Shown: positions 53,858-63,942, counted from the stretch's first letter. The stretch is DNA of 64,000 nt from Chaetoderma sp. LZ-2023a (GCA_034401795.1 CM067370.1:105255387-105319386); one strand, 5' to 3'. The notes: generated by a model not told the origin, from the letters alone. Made by a program: numbers and translations.

Positions 53858-54130
53858 GGACCTTTCCAGTTTTAGCTATACCCTGCCCACCTCTAGCTAA
53901 GCTCCGCCCACACTTCGTCCTGTTGGGATTGATCGATCCCAGAATGCCATAACTATCAATTTCCTGAAAACTATACATGTAAGCCGTTGAATTTTTTGTA
54001 ACTAATTTGACTTGGTGCTGTTTCTGCCTATGTTGCTGCCTTACTTATCGACTTCATTCATTATGATGTCATTCTACACTCGCGTAGTTAATTATGACAT
54101 CATAGGATGGGTTGATAAGGTGGAAAGGTC
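53858..54130. repeat. GGACCTTTCC-type MITE
   Basis: It begins GGACCTTTCCAGTTTTAGCT and ends AAGGTGGAAAGGTC. It contains 'CTAGCTAAGCTCCGCCCACA' and 'TTGGGATTGATCGATCCCAG'. It is non-coding. Confidence 0.75.
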
Positions 54131-54433
54131 TATTGGCCATGTCAATATGTTCCTTGCTTCAAAATCAATCTTTCAATCAGATCTATACTACAGGTAATTT
54201 CAGTGTCAATTGTGGTGGTTTCCCGCCCCCTCACTTGCCATGTAAATTCTAGTCTGCCAGTAGAACATTGTCAATGCAGGTGGCAATACCTGCAGCTAAA
54301 CTATTATAACAGATCGATGGTCCATTATCTTCTACAATACATGGATGAGTCCACAGACTGAAATGATCAAATTATGCAGTTTGCTTTTAAACAGATTGGC
54401 ACAAAGTTACATAGTAAAGATATTTGCGCTATC
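54131..54433. other. Intron without recognised gene
   Basis: Nothing was recognised. Confidence 0.5.
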
Positions 54434-54670
54434 TTAACCCTTTAATGGTCCAGCCAATCAAAACCGACCTCTGGAGTGGTCTTGAAGTATGTCCATTTGC
54501 AGGCCAAGAGAGGACTATTTTTGAAAATTTACCCCTGGAAGCCTGGCTTGATAACCGAACCAGTCATTCCAGTGATAAAATTTCAAAAAAAGGCGTTTCT
54601 TGGCGTGCAAACGAACATTCAGTAAGCAAATGCTTTGATTTTCTTGACAATTTTGTCCATTAAAGGGTTA
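54434..54670. repeat. Foldback MITE, family B
   Basis: It begins TTAACCCTTTAATGGTCCAG and ends TCCATTAAAGGGTTA. Arms include 'GTCCATTTGCAGGCCAAGAG' and 'GGCGTTTCTTGGCGTGCAAA'. A second decayed copy follows at about 54680-55075. The ORF 54424-54663 is a translation of the palindrome. Confidence 0.75.
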
Positions 54671-55075
54671 CTTTGTCCATTATGTCTCTGCTTCTCCACT
54701 GTTCTTGAGAAAAGCCCCACTTTCAGACCAGGAAAGGGTATTAAAATTTACTACTAGAATGAAGCCATGAAGCAAAAGGTTTGATTTTCTTAACCACTTT
54801 TTATTGGCATGAGAAATGAATTTTGTGTACAAAAGTTGTTTCTTCTTTGACCATTTTATCGTCTAATTTCTATCTTCTGATAGAAAATGTCGATTTGGAT
54901 CTTAAAAAGAGTATTTTTGGAAAATTTCTCACCAGAATGATTGTCTTGGTTAATATTACTATATTATGTCGATAACCGAGCCAGTTATTCCAGTGTTAAA
55001 TTTTCAAAACTAGTATTCTCTTAGTCTGCAAATGGAAATTTTTTTTTTTTAATTTTAAAGAGCAGACATCTTTGT

Positions 55076-55770
55076 TCATAAAAGGTGTGTTGTTTCTCTA
55101 ATATGGTGGCACATTCTCAGACATAAAGCAGTCACATATGCCCAATATGATAAAGTTTGGTTGATTGCCTTTGGCACGAGAATTTGAGCAGCTGAGTCTA
55201 CTAATAATGATTGATGATGAGAAAATGAGAACCGATCAGTTACAAATCCTGCTTAGCATTATGACAGATCATTTATTAATTGTCTATAGCAAAAAAGGAT
55301 TGAGGAAATTTTACTGGTTTGTTTCTGCGGAGGTTAGTATTCATAACGGTGGTACCATGGTGACATAGAAAGGTCATAGTATGTTACACCCAGTCAATGC
55401 CAGTAATAGATGGGCTGATTTAAATTAGCTTCTTGTAAAATAGAATAATGTTATGTCATATTAACAATTTGGTCTTGGTGCATAATTACAAAAACATTGT
55501 CCTCAATTTGCATTTTATTTTTAAGCGATTAATCTGGCTCTTTGACTGTATTTGAATATTATCTAGATTATGGCAGTAGTTTAAATCCACTCATTTAGCA
55601 GAACCATGTGGAGTTGGCTACTGTTTATTGGTAGTCACCTTAGCAAATGACAAATCTATTGAGGTGCTATTTTGACAAATTTAGGTGCAAGCTCTGTATG
55701 TCTCGCATGAGTCCCTTCAGGTGGTAAACATCTAGGTGCATGTTCTCTGCTGGTTATCTGTCTTAGCTCT
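55076..55770. other. Intron without recognised gene
   Basis: The 67-residue ORF at 55165-55368 has no recognisable motif or splice-site context and is not supported. Confidence 0.5.
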
Positions 55771-56290
55771 TTAACAGAATGTTCATTTGCAAACCATTAT
55801 ACGACTATTTTTCAAAATCTACGATTGAAATGACTGGCTCGATAACTGAGCCCGCCATTCAAGTGGTAAATTTTCAAAAATAGTCCCCTTGGTCTGCCAA
55901 TGGAAATTTTCTTGAACAAATTTGAGGATTAATGGAAGGATCCGATTTGTCAGTCAAGTATCTGATGTCATAATCAATTACGTCACATGTAGGCTGCAGT
56001 CACAATACATAGATGCAACGTATTTAGCTCCTCCATGAAAATATGTCTACTATTTAATAAACATTGTGTTGAAGATTTTGAAACTAATTTGACTGGCCGT
56101 TGTTGCATAGGCAGCAACAGCACCCAGTCAAATTAGTTTCAAAATATAAAACAGCTTACCTGTGTAGTTACCTTAAATTGGGATTCTAGGAATTCAAGAT
56201 TCCTAGTATATAAGTTGATTCCAACATGTGTCAAAAGTGGGCGGAGCTTTTCTAGAAATGGGAAGGGCATAGCTAGAATGGATTGCTCTA
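55771..56290. repeat. Family B foldback and a CTGTTGAATATTTTG hairpin
   Basis: 55775-55935 has the arms 'GTTCATTTGCAAACCATTAT' and 'GTCTGCCAATGGAAATTTTC'. 56066-56154 is a hairpin: TTTTGAAACTAATTTGACTG, GTTGTTGC/GCAGCAAC, CAGTCAAATTAGTTTCAAAA. 56240-56290 carries 'GGCATAGCTAGAATGGATTG' from the GGACCTTTCC-type MITE. Confidence 0.7.
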
Positions 56291-56850
56291 TTAGTTTCTG
56301 GTTTGGTTAGTAATTAAGTCTCTGTGCTGATTTAGAGACTTAGGTGAAGTCCCTGCATTGGTTAGATCCGGGTAGGTGCAAGAAGCCCTGTAATGGTTAT
56401 CTGTCTTGGTTAGCGTTTGGGTGAAGTCTCTGCACTAGCTAGATGTCTTTTGTTCGGTACTTAGGCACATGCACTGTACTGCTTAGATCTGTCTTGGTTT
56501 AATGAAGAGATTAAGTGAACCTTACCTGGAAGATGAAGGTTGATCTTCATTATTCTAACCAATCTGGATGCTCAGGGCTAATGTGAGATTGCGTGTCTGT
56601 GCATGCTAGATCAGTATTCAAGGTAGACCACAACAGAGAAAGAAGGCTAATCAAACAATTCCTACACTCAGCAAACAATAGGGTGGGCTTAAAAGGTGGA
56701 TTTTTTTACCTTAAATGACTGAACTTCCATAAAGGAAATCTGCTAAATCCGATAAGCAAAATAGTTACACCTAACACAGACTTTACACTAACTATTACTG
56801 ATAATATACGTTAACTATACACTATGTACACAACTGAACCACTACTAGGA
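56291..56850. other. Intron without recognised gene
   Basis: A degenerate tandem structure appears at 56300-56500, with 'GGTTAGATC'/'TTAGGTGAAGTC.CTGCA' repeated about every 60-70 bp. No coding signal. Confidence 0.45.
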
Positions 56851-56855
56851 ATAGG

Positions 56856-57440
56856 TTAATTTTGAATCCAGCACATATTGGGCAAAACAAGACATAACAC
56901 CATAGTCAAGAGGCTTAAATAAATTAAAAAAACACCTAAAAGTCTCTTAGCCCAACCTGCAGTGTCTAGCACCTCTTTAGTGTCTGCCCCTTTCCTAAGA
57001 ACTGCAGAAGAAGAGGCTGCTTTACAACTATGCGGCTTAAACAAACTAGTGTCTATCCCAGCAAGAGACATAATTGACTTCAACGAACATGATATAGCAT
57101 CCCTGGACACTGGGAGATAAGGTTTGACAGTACTTATAAACAACCTAGGTGGTGAGCGTAATGATTTAGTTCTGTATATATATATACACACTAATGGTAT
57201 TAAACACGCACAAACGTTTGATAAACTGAGAATATAAGCCTGTTCTACCTTTTCAGGTCTAGCCCGTTTAAAGTTCCCTATTAGTCAGAACATGGTTCTA
57301 TCGTCTTCCTTATGCAAAAAGACTATGTCCAATAAATGTAATGATTGGTACCTCTGAGTGGATACTAGAGCCATCAGCATGGCGTCTGAGACTTGAAATT
57401 ATAGAAAGAAAAATTCTGCCATAAGTTGAGCTATCCTTAA
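56856..57440 (-). pseudogene. Tyrosine recombinase relic (DIRS- or Crypton-like)
   Basis: On the minus strand the distal half of a tyrosine recombinase is visible. The first frame has 'DAMLMALVSTQRYQSLHLLD' (first catalytic Arg), then a TGA after 'DDRTMF' and 'NFKRARPEKVEQAYILSL'. The 57191-56856 frame has 'RSPPRLFISTVKPYLPVSRD', 'SLAGIDTSLFKPHSCKAASS' (His, with Lys in place of the usual Arg) and 'EVLDTAGWAKRLLG' (AGW motif before the catalytic Tyr, which is not seen). Such recombinases integrate DIRS-like retroelements and Cryptons. The stop, frameshift and lost catalytic residue make it inactive. It lies next to the PLE 2 tail. Confidence 0.75.
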
Positions 57441-57644
57441 ATAATAAGTGAAAAATTCTGGATCCATCAACTACATTGTATGGACCCAATCAGCATCAAT
57501 CACGCTGATTGGTAACCATAATCTACCTTTGGTAGTAAAACTTATAATTGATTATTTGGTTACCAAGACTCCCTACTCTTGGTCACGCTTATGACGCCCT
57601 AACCCGACGTCACACCTGAAATTACGTCACAAGCAGGTATAACA

Positions 57645-58361
57645 TTGCGCTACACCAACGTCTCTACACACATACTCAATTTAGTCATTTACAAGTTATG
57701 GACAGATTCATCTGTCCACTCTGCACGGCCTCATTTGCCCACAGGACTTCTCGCCGACACCACATTAGGACAATCCACGAGAAGAAAGATTTCTGGTTTT
57801 GCGAAGTGTGCAACCACCATGACACCGGAACGGAGGATTGTCGTAGACACCTGGGCAACATACACAAAATCTTTCCAACCGCAGGAGAACTCATCCTTAC
57901 CACCTAACAATATAGATAGAATCATCAACCAAGCGGCTATTGATTCAGCTCTTAACCAAAGCCCGCACCGCTCACCAGGACAGCGTTCATCTCCTGCAAC
58001 TTCACCATCAACCGTAGACAACGACATTCAACTTATCGAGATTTTGGATTTAGAAAACCCGCCCAACTACTCACCACTATCAAGCTGTAGAGATACTCCA
58101 AACTCGGATTTATTTAGCGGCGCCACACCACCTGAGGTTTTCGATCCAGGTTACAACAGTCCTGATAGTGGGGTCTCAGGACCAACACTAGAAGAGGACC
58201 TTCAAACTGACCAGGACACCATCTCCTTAGAAGACCCCTTCCTCCCGTTATCCAACAACAATGAAGAGTCTGATTATCTATTTCCCACGGAAGAGGATAA
58301 TCAAGAAGAGGACGCCTTGTCTGCAGATAACTTGCTCCGCATTCTTAATGAATTGGACTGA
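57645..58361 (+). CDS. PLE 2 upstream ORF (zinc fingers plus acidic domain, frames split)
   Basis: Two overlapping frames. 57698-57907 encodes MDRFICPLCTASFAHRTSRR and 'FWFCEVCNHHDTGTEDCRRH': two C2H2 zinc fingers (C-x2-C...H-x3/4-H). The other frame continues from about 57900 as 'NNIDRIINQAAIDSALNQSP', 'DPGYNSPDSGVSGPTLEEDL' and an acidic end 'SADNLLRILNELD'. The parts probably formed one protein before a frameshift near 57890, with zinc fingers first and an acidic, activator-like tail. It may bind the repeat array downstream; this is inference. The equivalent ORF in PLE 1 (36480-36905) lacks visible zinc fingers. Confidence 0.55.
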   Translation: MRYTNVSTHILNLVIYKLWTDSSVHSARPHLPTGLLADTTLGQSTRRKISGFAKCATTMTPERRIVVDTWATYTKSFQPQENSSLPPNNIDRIINQAAIDSALNQSPHRSPGQRSSPATSPSTVDNDIQLIEILDLENPPNYSPLSSCRDTPNSDLFSGATPPEVFDPGYNSPDSGVSGPTLEEDLQTDQDTISLEDPFLPLSNNNEESDYLFPTEEDNQEEDALSADNLLRILNELD

Positions 58362-58450
58362 AGGTAAGAAAATAACTTTTTACACCTTTTTTTTAAACTA
58401 AATTAACCATCCAAAAATATGGATGATAAGATATATCCCTTATATATTAT

Positions 58451-58508
58451 GTCTCCTCTGATGAGTATAACCAAACTTGGTACGAAACGCTACGAGTCAG
58501 GATCTCAC
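58451..58508 (+). ncRNA. Type I hammerhead ribozyme of PLE 2
   Basis: CTGATGA is at 58458-58464, stem II region with ACCA/TGGT and outer GT/AC pairs (58465-58483), then GAAA (58484-58487). Stem III is A-C/G-T (58487-58488 with 58496-58497) with a 7-base loop, and GTC ends at 58498. Stem I pairs TCCT (58454-58457) with AGGA (58499-58502). All invariant core bases are present. The layout is identical to 37150-37206. The ORF 58419-58601 across it is a chance frame. Confidence 0.88.
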
Positions 58509-58689
58509 TGGAACGAATACTTCAACCAGTATTCACTTACCAATTCTACTTCTCCTTTAGGCTATGACCACGATGACTATAAATTTAAACTAAATTTATA
58601 ATAATATCCCCAAATAGACATAATGACCACCCGCAAGTGGCCATTTTGAACAGAAAACTATAAACCCAAAATATTTTCTGATCACGGTT

Positions 58690-59010
58690 GCACAAACACG
58701 GCTGCAACCGGCTACATCTGAAAACAAAACCGGCTACACTGTCTTAAAATTCAAACCAAACCGGCTACGGTAGCTACCCCCTCTGGCTACACCACAAAAT
58801 GAATCCGGCTACACCGTTCAAGTTTCAACCCAATCCGGCTACAGTAGCTACCTCTACCGGCTACATACCAAGCCAATCCAGCTACGGGATGACCTAATCC
58901 CGGCTACATAACTTGATCAACCGGCTACACAAGCCATAGATCCGGCTACCAAATGTCTAATCTGGCTACAAAAATCAGATCCGGTCACACACTCCCGTGT
59001 AGCCGCATCC
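58690..59010 (+). repeat. CCGGCTACA motif array upstream of the PLE 2 promoter
   Basis: About 14 copies of CCGGCTACA or one-base variants (CTGGCTAC, CCAGCTAC, CCGGTCACA) occur at irregular 15-40 bp spacing, with AT-rich text between. Two copies are paired with GTAGCTAC. The array ends just before the TATA box at 59017. It has the look of a multi-site protein-binding region. Confidence 0.85.
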
Positions 59011-59016
59011 GGAAAG

Positions 59017-59057
59017 TATAAAAGGAAGACACAAACTGTGTATTGGTATCCAGACTC
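59017..59057 (+). promoter_or_regulatory. PLE 2 TATA promoter and conserved start element
   Basis: TATAAAAG at 59017, followed by ATTGGTATCCAGACTC beginning at 59041. The arrangement repeats that of PLE 1 (TATATAAAG 37388; ATTGGCATCCAGACTC 37412) although the surrounding DNA differs, which supports function. Confidence 0.65.
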
Positions 59058-59139
59058 AAACTTGCACACAAGTTCGTGTCAGGACAAACAAGCGCAATCA
59101 AGCTTCTCTAAGAAGTATCCTTAAATAATAGTTTAGTTT

Positions 59140-59425
59140 TCCTCTCCCGACCAACCGTAAATAAAATCAGCCGACTCAAAATCTTTTTTTGTGGTTTCCT
59201 GTGAAGAATTTGTTTAATTTTCTGATGTAAGCTCATTGGGAGATTTAATTGACTCCTTTTGTCAAAATGGGTTCATATAGCTTTTAGAAATTGTTTACTT
59301 TATAGTTTGTTTCAAGTTCAAACAAAAACCTTCATGTTTTGTTCTTTAAATTCAACTTTGTAATGTAAAAAAAAAGAATTTCCCTACTTATCTACCTTAC
59401 TCCAACTATTGGTCGGGAGAGGACA
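59140..59425. repeat. Short MITE with 15 bp inverted ends
   Basis: TCCTCTCCCGACCAA near 59140 and its exact complement TTGGTCGGGAGAGGA near 59411 bound about 285 bp of AT-rich non-coding DNA. It directly follows the PLE 2 promoter region and probably truncated it. The target duplication was not identified. Confidence 0.7.
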
Positions 59426-59736
59426 ACCAATAAATCTTAAGGATGGCCTTGATTCCTAAAGTGGTTTAGAACAACACGCACATCCCACATTCTGATATAG
59501 TGGGGTACAGGTGGCCTTAGCTTAAATACTCCTGACAAAACAATGCACCAGATCATTCATTTCATTACTACTGCCATCATCCAACAGAAGTATTCATCAG
59601 ACAACAGTGCTGTAACTTAACATTTTGAGGTAAATGCCATCAGGGCATGCTACAAATTAAAGCAGAGTGCCCTCATTGAGGTTAGGCTGCCCGTATTCTA
59701 ACATGTCATGTAATAAATCGGTACACATACTTGCAT
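59426..59736. other. Non-coding spacer
   Basis: It contains 'GGTTTAGAACAACACGCACA', shared with 35722-35741, and 'CAGTGCTGTAACTTA' (59608-59622), whose complement occurs at about 62934-62948 on the other side of the repeat complex. No gene. Confidence 0.5.
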
Positions 59737-60291
59737 TATTAGCTCACTTGGCCTGAAAGGCCAAGTGAGCTTATGTCTTGGCGACCAGCCGTCGTCCGTC
59801 CGTCAACTTTTCCTTTAAAACGACTTCTTCTCAAGAACCACTGGGCCGATTTCAATTATATTTGGCAGGAAGCATCCCTAGGGCATAGAGATTCAAGTTT
59901 GTTCAAATGAAGCCGATCGGCCAAACTCCAAGATGGCCACCAGCCAAAATAGCCAATTTTTAGAAACACTTAAAAATGTCCGAAACCGCTGGAGGAATTG
60001 ATTCAAAACTCATAACACATCATCTAAGTTTGTTCAAGGCAACCTGATAGGTCTATTTGCCTGGCGGCCATCTTAGATGACCTAGTTTTCGCGAAAATGA
60101 CTTCTACCGAACTGCTGAAGGGATAGGTCTGAAATTTGGTAAATATGCTTAGGGACCAAGGTCCATTCAACTTTGTTCAAGGGAAGTTCGTACGTTAAAA
60201 AACATGGCCACCATCAACCAATCAAAATTTAGCGTTTGTTGGTCATATTGGCTTTTTTGTATTTGATGTATTTTGATGGCGAAAATCGCTT

Positions 60292-61960
60292 TATATACAC
60301 CTGTGCAAATGTTAAGCACCAGCAAAAACAATAGAACGTAGAAACATGATGGTACAACTAGGCTGCCATACTTTTTGTCCCCGCGTTAGCTGACATAATT
60401 CCAAGTACGAAATGCACATGCGTGCATGACTTCACGCCGCTTGATGTCCGTGCGTGGCGGGAAACAGCACACGTGTTCAGTTATGTAAAAGTCCAGTTTG
60501 AGGTGTAGAACATTACATACAGATTTAGGCGACAAGATTAGGAATTTTGTGTTCATGACCGTGGTTTATTTGTACAGAGAGAATTAGCTCTTGATTGTGA
60601 ACCGCTATGGCAAGACGAAGGTTAAGTGATCGTGTGAAATGGCAAATCATAGGCATGCATACCACTGGTATGTCATGCAGAGAGATTGGCAGACAGCTGA
60701 ACATTAACCATACTGTAATCAGTCGTTTGATTGCAAAACATGGGCAAACTAACGAGGTGAAGGACAGGCCTAGATCTGGAAGACCGAAGAAGACTACTGC
60801 CCGTGATGATCGAGCCCTAGTACGCCTTGTTAGGAGATCTCCATTCACCAACAGCAGAGTGCTCAGCCAGCAATGGGAAACGCGCAATAGAGTGTCAATG
60901 TCTACCGTCAAAAGGAGACTGTATGCTGCTGGCATGAAAGCTAGGAGACCTGTCAGACGTCCTCTCCTCACTGCACACCACAAAGAGGAGCGTCTGAGGT
61001 GGTGCAACGAAAGAAGACACTGGAACATGAGATCCTGGAGACGGGTACACTGGTCCGATGAAAGTCGGTTCCTGCTTCATGCCACAGATGGTCGAACTCA
61101 TGTATGGAGGTCCAGACGCACGGCGTACGACCAACGTAACATCATGGAAGAAGTTCCATTTGGTGGAGGTTCCGTTATGATATGGGGGTGCATCTCATTT
61201 GATTGTAAGCTGGATCTGTTGACTGTACCTGGAACACTAAATGGACAAAGATATCAAGATTCCATACTGGATAGAGTTGTGGTCCCTCATTTTGTAAATC
61301 ATGCACCTGGAACCCACCCTATATTCATGGATGACAACGCCCGACCACATCGTGCTAGAGCTGTGCATGAATACCTCCGCCAGAATGCCATCGAAACCCT
61401 ACCATGGCCAGCAAGGAGCCCTGACATGAACCCTATTGAGCATATCTGGGACATTCTGGGAAACATGGTGAGAAGGAGGGATCCTCCTGTGCAGAACCTA
61501 CAGGAATTAACAGACGCACTCCATCTTGAATGGCAACGAATACCACAATGGCGTATCAGTCGGTTGGTGACCAGCATGAGACGTCGTGTCCAGGCCGTCA
61601 TCCAGGCACAAGGTGGATATACCCGGTATTAATAATGACAGTCTCAAACTCGTGCACAGATGTTAAACTTCGTTTTCAGACACCATTAATGACAATCTAG
61701 CCACGTGTGTCAACTGTAGGGCAATAGTTGTCAGTTGTGTCAACGTAACCATATTCAGGCCTCGTTTTCAAGTTCAAACAAAAACATACAGTGTTTCCCC
61801 ACCATCATAATCAGCATTCCTCTAGTTGCATTATTACCTCTTGCACTAAGATGGATGGGTACATAAATGTTTATGCTATTGCTTTCTTCATAGCACATGA
61901 ATATACCCTCGCATGTGCGTAAAAATAGGGTGGTGCTTAACTTTTGCACAGGTGTATATA
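60292..61960 (+). mobile_element. Intact Tc1-type transposon, about 1.66 kb
   Basis: The terminal inverted repeats are TATATACACCTGTGCAAATG...CACCA at 60292-60321 and its complement at 61931-61960, matching at 29 of 30 positions. The flanking dinucleotides are TA, the Tc1/mariner target; because the ends read TATATA, the exact cut position is ambiguous. The single ORF (60607-61632) is complete. The element splits the first unit of the 59737-62676 repeat, and the undisturbed second unit (around 62520-62540) shows the empty-site context. Confidence 0.95.
60607..61632 (+). CDS. Tc1-type transposase, complete, DD34E
   Basis: 341 residues, a normal Tc1 transposase length, no stop or frameshift. 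The N-terminus (about 6-50) is a paired-like helix-turn-helix: 'LSDRVKWQIIGMHTTGMSCR' and 'EIGRQLNINHTVISRLIAKH'. 'RPRSGRPKKT' at 54-63 is the GRPR-like AT-hook linker, and a second HTH follows. The catalytic triad is Asp151 ('HWSDES'), Asp243 ('FMDDNARPH') and Glu278 ('PDMNPIEHIW'), with 34 residues between the last two: DD34E. 'GGGSVMIWGCIS' is the Gly-rich box. The enzyme cuts and pastes the element at TA sites. All key residues are present, so the gene may be active or recently was. Confidence 0.97.
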   Translation: MARRRLSDRVKWQIIGMHTTGMSCREIGRQLNINHTVISRLIAKHGQTNEVKDRPRSGRPKKTTARDDRALVRLVRRSPFTNSRVLSQQWETRNRVSMSTVKRRLYAAGMKARRPVRRPLLTAHHKEERLRWCNERRHWNMRSWRRVHWSDESRFLLHATDGRTHVWRSRRTAYDQRNIMEEVPFGGGSVMIWGCISFDCKLDLLTVPGTLNGQRYQDSILDRVVVPHFVNHAPGTHPIFMDDNARPHRARAVHEYLRQNAIETLPWPARSPDMNPIEHIWDILGNMVRRRDPPVQNLQELTDALHLEWQRIPQWRISRLVTSMRRRVQAVIQAQGGYTRY

Positions 61961-62088
61961 TGCTTATCAGTGTGGCGAGTTCAAATATGCCACTTTCGAG
62001 ACTATCGGATAAATGGTTTGACTGCCATCTTGGTTTGTTTTCCCGCCATAGGCTCCAATAGTAAAGCAATGGGGAATTCTTTAAACGA

Positions 62089-62120
<32 letters not shown>

Positions 62121-62676
62121 TTATATTTGGGAGGAAGAATTCATAGGGCATAGAGATCTACGTTTGTTCAAATGAACCAGATCGGCCAATTTGTCCGGCG
62201 GCCATCGTGGATTTAGGCCGATTTTAGGAAACATCTTTAAAAATCTTCTCCGAAACGGCTTGGGGGTGTTGATGCAAACCTCATGAAATATGATTTATGG
62301 CAAGGGAACTTGATTGGTCAAATGGTTCGGCGGCTATTCTCCAGAAGCGCTGAAGGGATCGTGCCAAAATTTGGCAGATATGATTAGGGCCTAAGGGCCA
62401 TTAAAGTTTGTTCAAGAGAAGTTGATCCGTCAAAAAACATGGCCGCCGTGGGCCCATCAAAATATAACATGTTTGGTGGCCATATTGGATTTTTTTATTT
62501 GATTGATTTTGAGGCCGAAATTGTTTTTATGTGTTTGGGTATTGTGATCTCAAATTTGCAATTTTCGAAACTGTCAGATAAATGGTTTGCTGGCCATCTT
62601 GTTGATAAAGAGCATTCTAGTTGAAATGCCTATTGTCCAGGTGAGTGATACAGGCCCCTTGGGCCTCTTGTTATAA

Positions 62677-63030
62677 AAATAATATTCATTGCATGAAGCT
62701 GCTATTAATCAACATTCAAAGTAACCATGATTTCCGAAATTGCATTTGTATTACACAATGATATGAGATAAAAATCAACAAACTGGATTTTTAAATATTC
62801 CTAAGTAGAAAAAATTTGACATGCTCATGAGTGCATCTGACTGTTGGGAGCGACATGCTCATGAGGGCATCTGACTGTTGGGAGCCACATGCTCTCAGTG
62901 ATTTTAACATGCATTTGCATCAGGGCACCCACTAAGTTACAGCACTGGACAATGCTCTCCTCGTAAAGCCTATGCCACTCTATCCCACCCCATCATCGGG
63001 AGAAATTTAAGAATAAAAACTAGGGATGGC
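62677..63030. repeat. 34 bp tandem duplication and spacer
   Basis: 'GACATGCTCATGAGTGCATC' followed by 'TGACTGTTGGGAGC' occurs twice in tandem at about 62818-62886, with a third partial copy. No gene. Confidence 0.75.
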
Positions 63031-63727
63031 TTAAAGACGTTGTGAGGACTAGATACCCGATCGCTCTGATTAACTTCACAATCATCCTACAGGTTCTCCT
63101 TTACTAGAAGAACAAAATGCTTTTTACATTTTTGTAATCGGCCCAGCCAAAGCTGAGATAAGCATGTAGCAACCACCTTGACAACCAAACGTTTTTAGCT
63201 ATCGCGCTAGAGTTGTGATGTCACACCGGGATGACACCAATTACTAGTAGTCTAGATTATTATCTCGGCCAGTAGGGGAGCATAGCTAGGCTCTCTACTG
63301 CTGCGCGTATTAGGCACCTATGCACCTATTCCTTGACAATTTATTGTTCACACAGGGACACTACATTGTTCGAGATGCACAAAGGTTCAATAATATCGAA
63401 GTTGATGATGTTTTTGTTGATTAAACTTAAAGGACAGACCTCATGGTCACGGAGCCTGACATCACAATTCTAACGTATAGGCAGGCCTGTTAGATGTGAC
63501 AGTAACATCGGATTTCGTGTACGTGAATTAGGCTATGTTTAATCAAACCCACCCACGCTCTTGTAATACAATTCTACAAATGCATATGTATCTTATCTTT
63601 CTAGATTGACTGCAGGGAATTTGCATAGATGATAGGTATGCATGTACACAAATGTACAACTTTTTAGATGATAGTTAAGTAGGCCTACACCGCTCAGTGC
63701 ACGTAGGATCGCAATTTATCATTGTGT
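63031..63727 (+). repeat. Dispersed ~690 bp repeat, copy 2
   Basis: It is collinear with 4753-5437 with scattered substitutions and a few small indels (an extra AGA near 63107, 'GGCAGGCCTG' in place of GGCCTG near 63481). Both copies have the same orientation. Confidence 0.85.
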
Positions 63728-63942
63728 GGGCTTATAAATAAATTTATTATTGCAAAATAGCACTTACTCCAGTTATGTGTTTAAAATTAACTAAAATGAC
63801 AGGTAAATATAAATTAATCTAATCTAAACTAATCTATTTGCGTATAGGCCACGGTTTGTTTACAATTTAGGCAGCGGTCGAGGCGCGTAGCGAGGCTTTC
63901 ACTGCCGTCCGCACGCTTATAGTACACTTTAAATAACATATA
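63728..63942. other. Non-coding
   Basis: Nothing was recognised apart from AT-rich sequence and a short GC-rich stretch 'GCGGTCGAGGCGCGTAGCGA' at 63872. Confidence 0.5.

Larger units (their letters stand above)
57455..59140 (+). mobile_element. Penelope-like element fragment (PLE 2): tail, pseudo-LTR and promoter
   Basis: 57455-57530 encodes the end of the GIY-YIG endonuclease ('WIHQLH', 'MDP', then INHADW-stop), homologous to 40630-40687. A pLTR-like region follows with a zinc-finger/acidic ORF, a hammerhead ribozyme, a CCGGCTACA array and a TATA promoter. After the promoter the main ORF is missing and an unrelated MITE starts near 59141. This is a second PLE, related to PLE 1 but distinct in sequence. 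Confidence 0.85.
59737..62676 (+). repeat. Bivalve-type dispersed repeat, two tandem units, hosting a Tc1 element
   Basis: It starts TTAGCTCACTTGGCCTGAAA (hairpin with GGCCAAGTGAGCTTATG) and ends TCCAGGTGAGTGATACAGGC and GGGCCTCTTGTTA. The unit starting 'AAACGACTTCTTCTCAAGAA' at 59817 is repeated from 62080 ('AAACGACTTCTTCTCCAGAA'), so two ~600-700 bp units exist. The first is interrupted by the Tc1 element at TA. No coding potential of its own. Confidence 0.8.

Noticed and set aside
58419-58601. 60 aa ORF across the PLE 2 hammerhead
   Set aside because: The frame is explained by the ribozyme and its AT-rich flank; PLE 1 has no equivalent frame.
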